From: Candidatus Cloacimonadota bacterium
Lineage (GTDB): Bacteria > Cloacimonadota > Cloacimonadia > JGIOTU-2
Length of the DNA: 30,265 nt
Assembly (NCBI GenBank): GCA_011043895.1
Contig: DRBZ01000066.1
Coordinates: 1-30,265 of the forward strand
Direction: 5' to 3'
In this document: piece after piece, positions 30,148-30,265 of the stretch
Position numbering within the stretch: position 1 is the first letter of the stretch
Layout of the letters: each line of letters starts with the position of its first letter
Program-made: the position numbers and the translations under genes
Notes under the pieces: generated by a model
Databases searched by the model: none
What the model saw: the letters and a program-made list of their open reading frames with translations, nothing else
Told to the model about the DNA's origin: nothing

Positions 30148-30265
30148 TAAACAAAAGTGTAGGTAATCTCCCCTGAAAAACATCTCAAATGCTGACGAAT
30201 AACTTGACTACGACTATTTAAGTAGGTACAAAACTCCCAAAAAAAATGCAGAGAAGTGCAAAAAG
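30148..30265. other. Region after the zinc-ribbon gene, no gene seen
   Basis: These 118 bases to the end of the window hold no ORF or RNA gene that I can support. A possible promoter at 30204-30232 points towards sequence beyond the edge. No terminator is visible directly after the zinc-ribbon stop. Confidence 0.5.
30204..30232 (+). promoter_or_regulatory. Possible sigma-70 type promoter near the right edge
   Basis: TTGACT (30204-30209, 5 of 6 matches) lies 17 bases before TACAAA (30227-30232, 4 of 6). The spacing is ideal, but the -10 box is weak. It would transcribe rightwards into a gene outside the window. The hexamers could be chance in AT-rich DNA. Confidence 0.35.

Noticed and set aside
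1..30265. Mobile elements, CRISPR arrays, toxin-antitoxin or other accessory systems
   Set aside because: No transposase, direct repeat array, integration site or unknown multi-gene set is visible. Nearly every gene is a conserved core gene.

Overview
This window is a single-strand block of translation and transcription genes from an AT-rich bacterium (G+C just under 40% judged by eye). Every confident gene lies on the + strand. It joins, without a large gap, what are usually separate loci: the tail of tuf, rpmG, a tRNA-Trp gene, secE-nusG, rplK-rplA-rplJ-rplL, rpoB-rpoC, the str genes rpsL-rpsG-fusA, and the complete S10, spc and alpha ribosomal clusters through rplQ. The organism is not certain. 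Strong Shine-Dalgarno sites argue against typical Bacteroidetes. The absence of an L7Ae-type gene between rpoC and rpsL argues against Firmicutes. The long insert in the RpoC trigger loop (SI3 type) fits a diderm lineage. A candidate phylum of the FCB group, for example Cloacimonadota, is my best guess, held with low confidence.

Layout: 1-129 end of EF-Tu; 140-289 L33; 300-375 tRNA-Trp(CCA); 397-1120 SecE and NusG; 1129-3293 L11, L1, L10, L7/L12; 3294-3383 a regulatory-looking gap with two hairpins; 3384-11408 RNA polymerase beta and beta'; 11409-14389 S12, S7, EF-G; 14397-19457 S10-operon genes; 19475-24826 spc genes ending with SecY; 24823-26614 Adk, Map, IF-1, L36; 26627-29797 S13, S11, S4, RpoA, L17. 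A clear intrinsic terminator follows at 29865-29907, then a small zinc-ribbon gene and about 120 bases without a recognised gene.

Together the genes make the ribosome (more than half of its small and large subunit proteins), the RNA polymerase core (alpha, beta, beta'), the transcription factor NusG that couples to S10, the translation factors EF-Tu, EF-G and IF-1, the Sec translocon (SecY, SecE), and two housekeeping enzymes (adenylate kinase, methionine aminopeptidase). Most intergenic gaps are 2-20 bases and several genes overlap by 1-8 bases, so long co-transcripts and translational coupling are expected.

I found no new defence, mobile or biosynthetic system. The points most worth a second look are: a 13-bp hairpin with a UUCG loop between rplL and rpoB; a roughly 120-residue charged tail on L17; an EF-G whose domain IV tip lacks the usual histidine; and two tandem hairpins, with an anti-Shine-Dalgarno-like linker, after rplQ.
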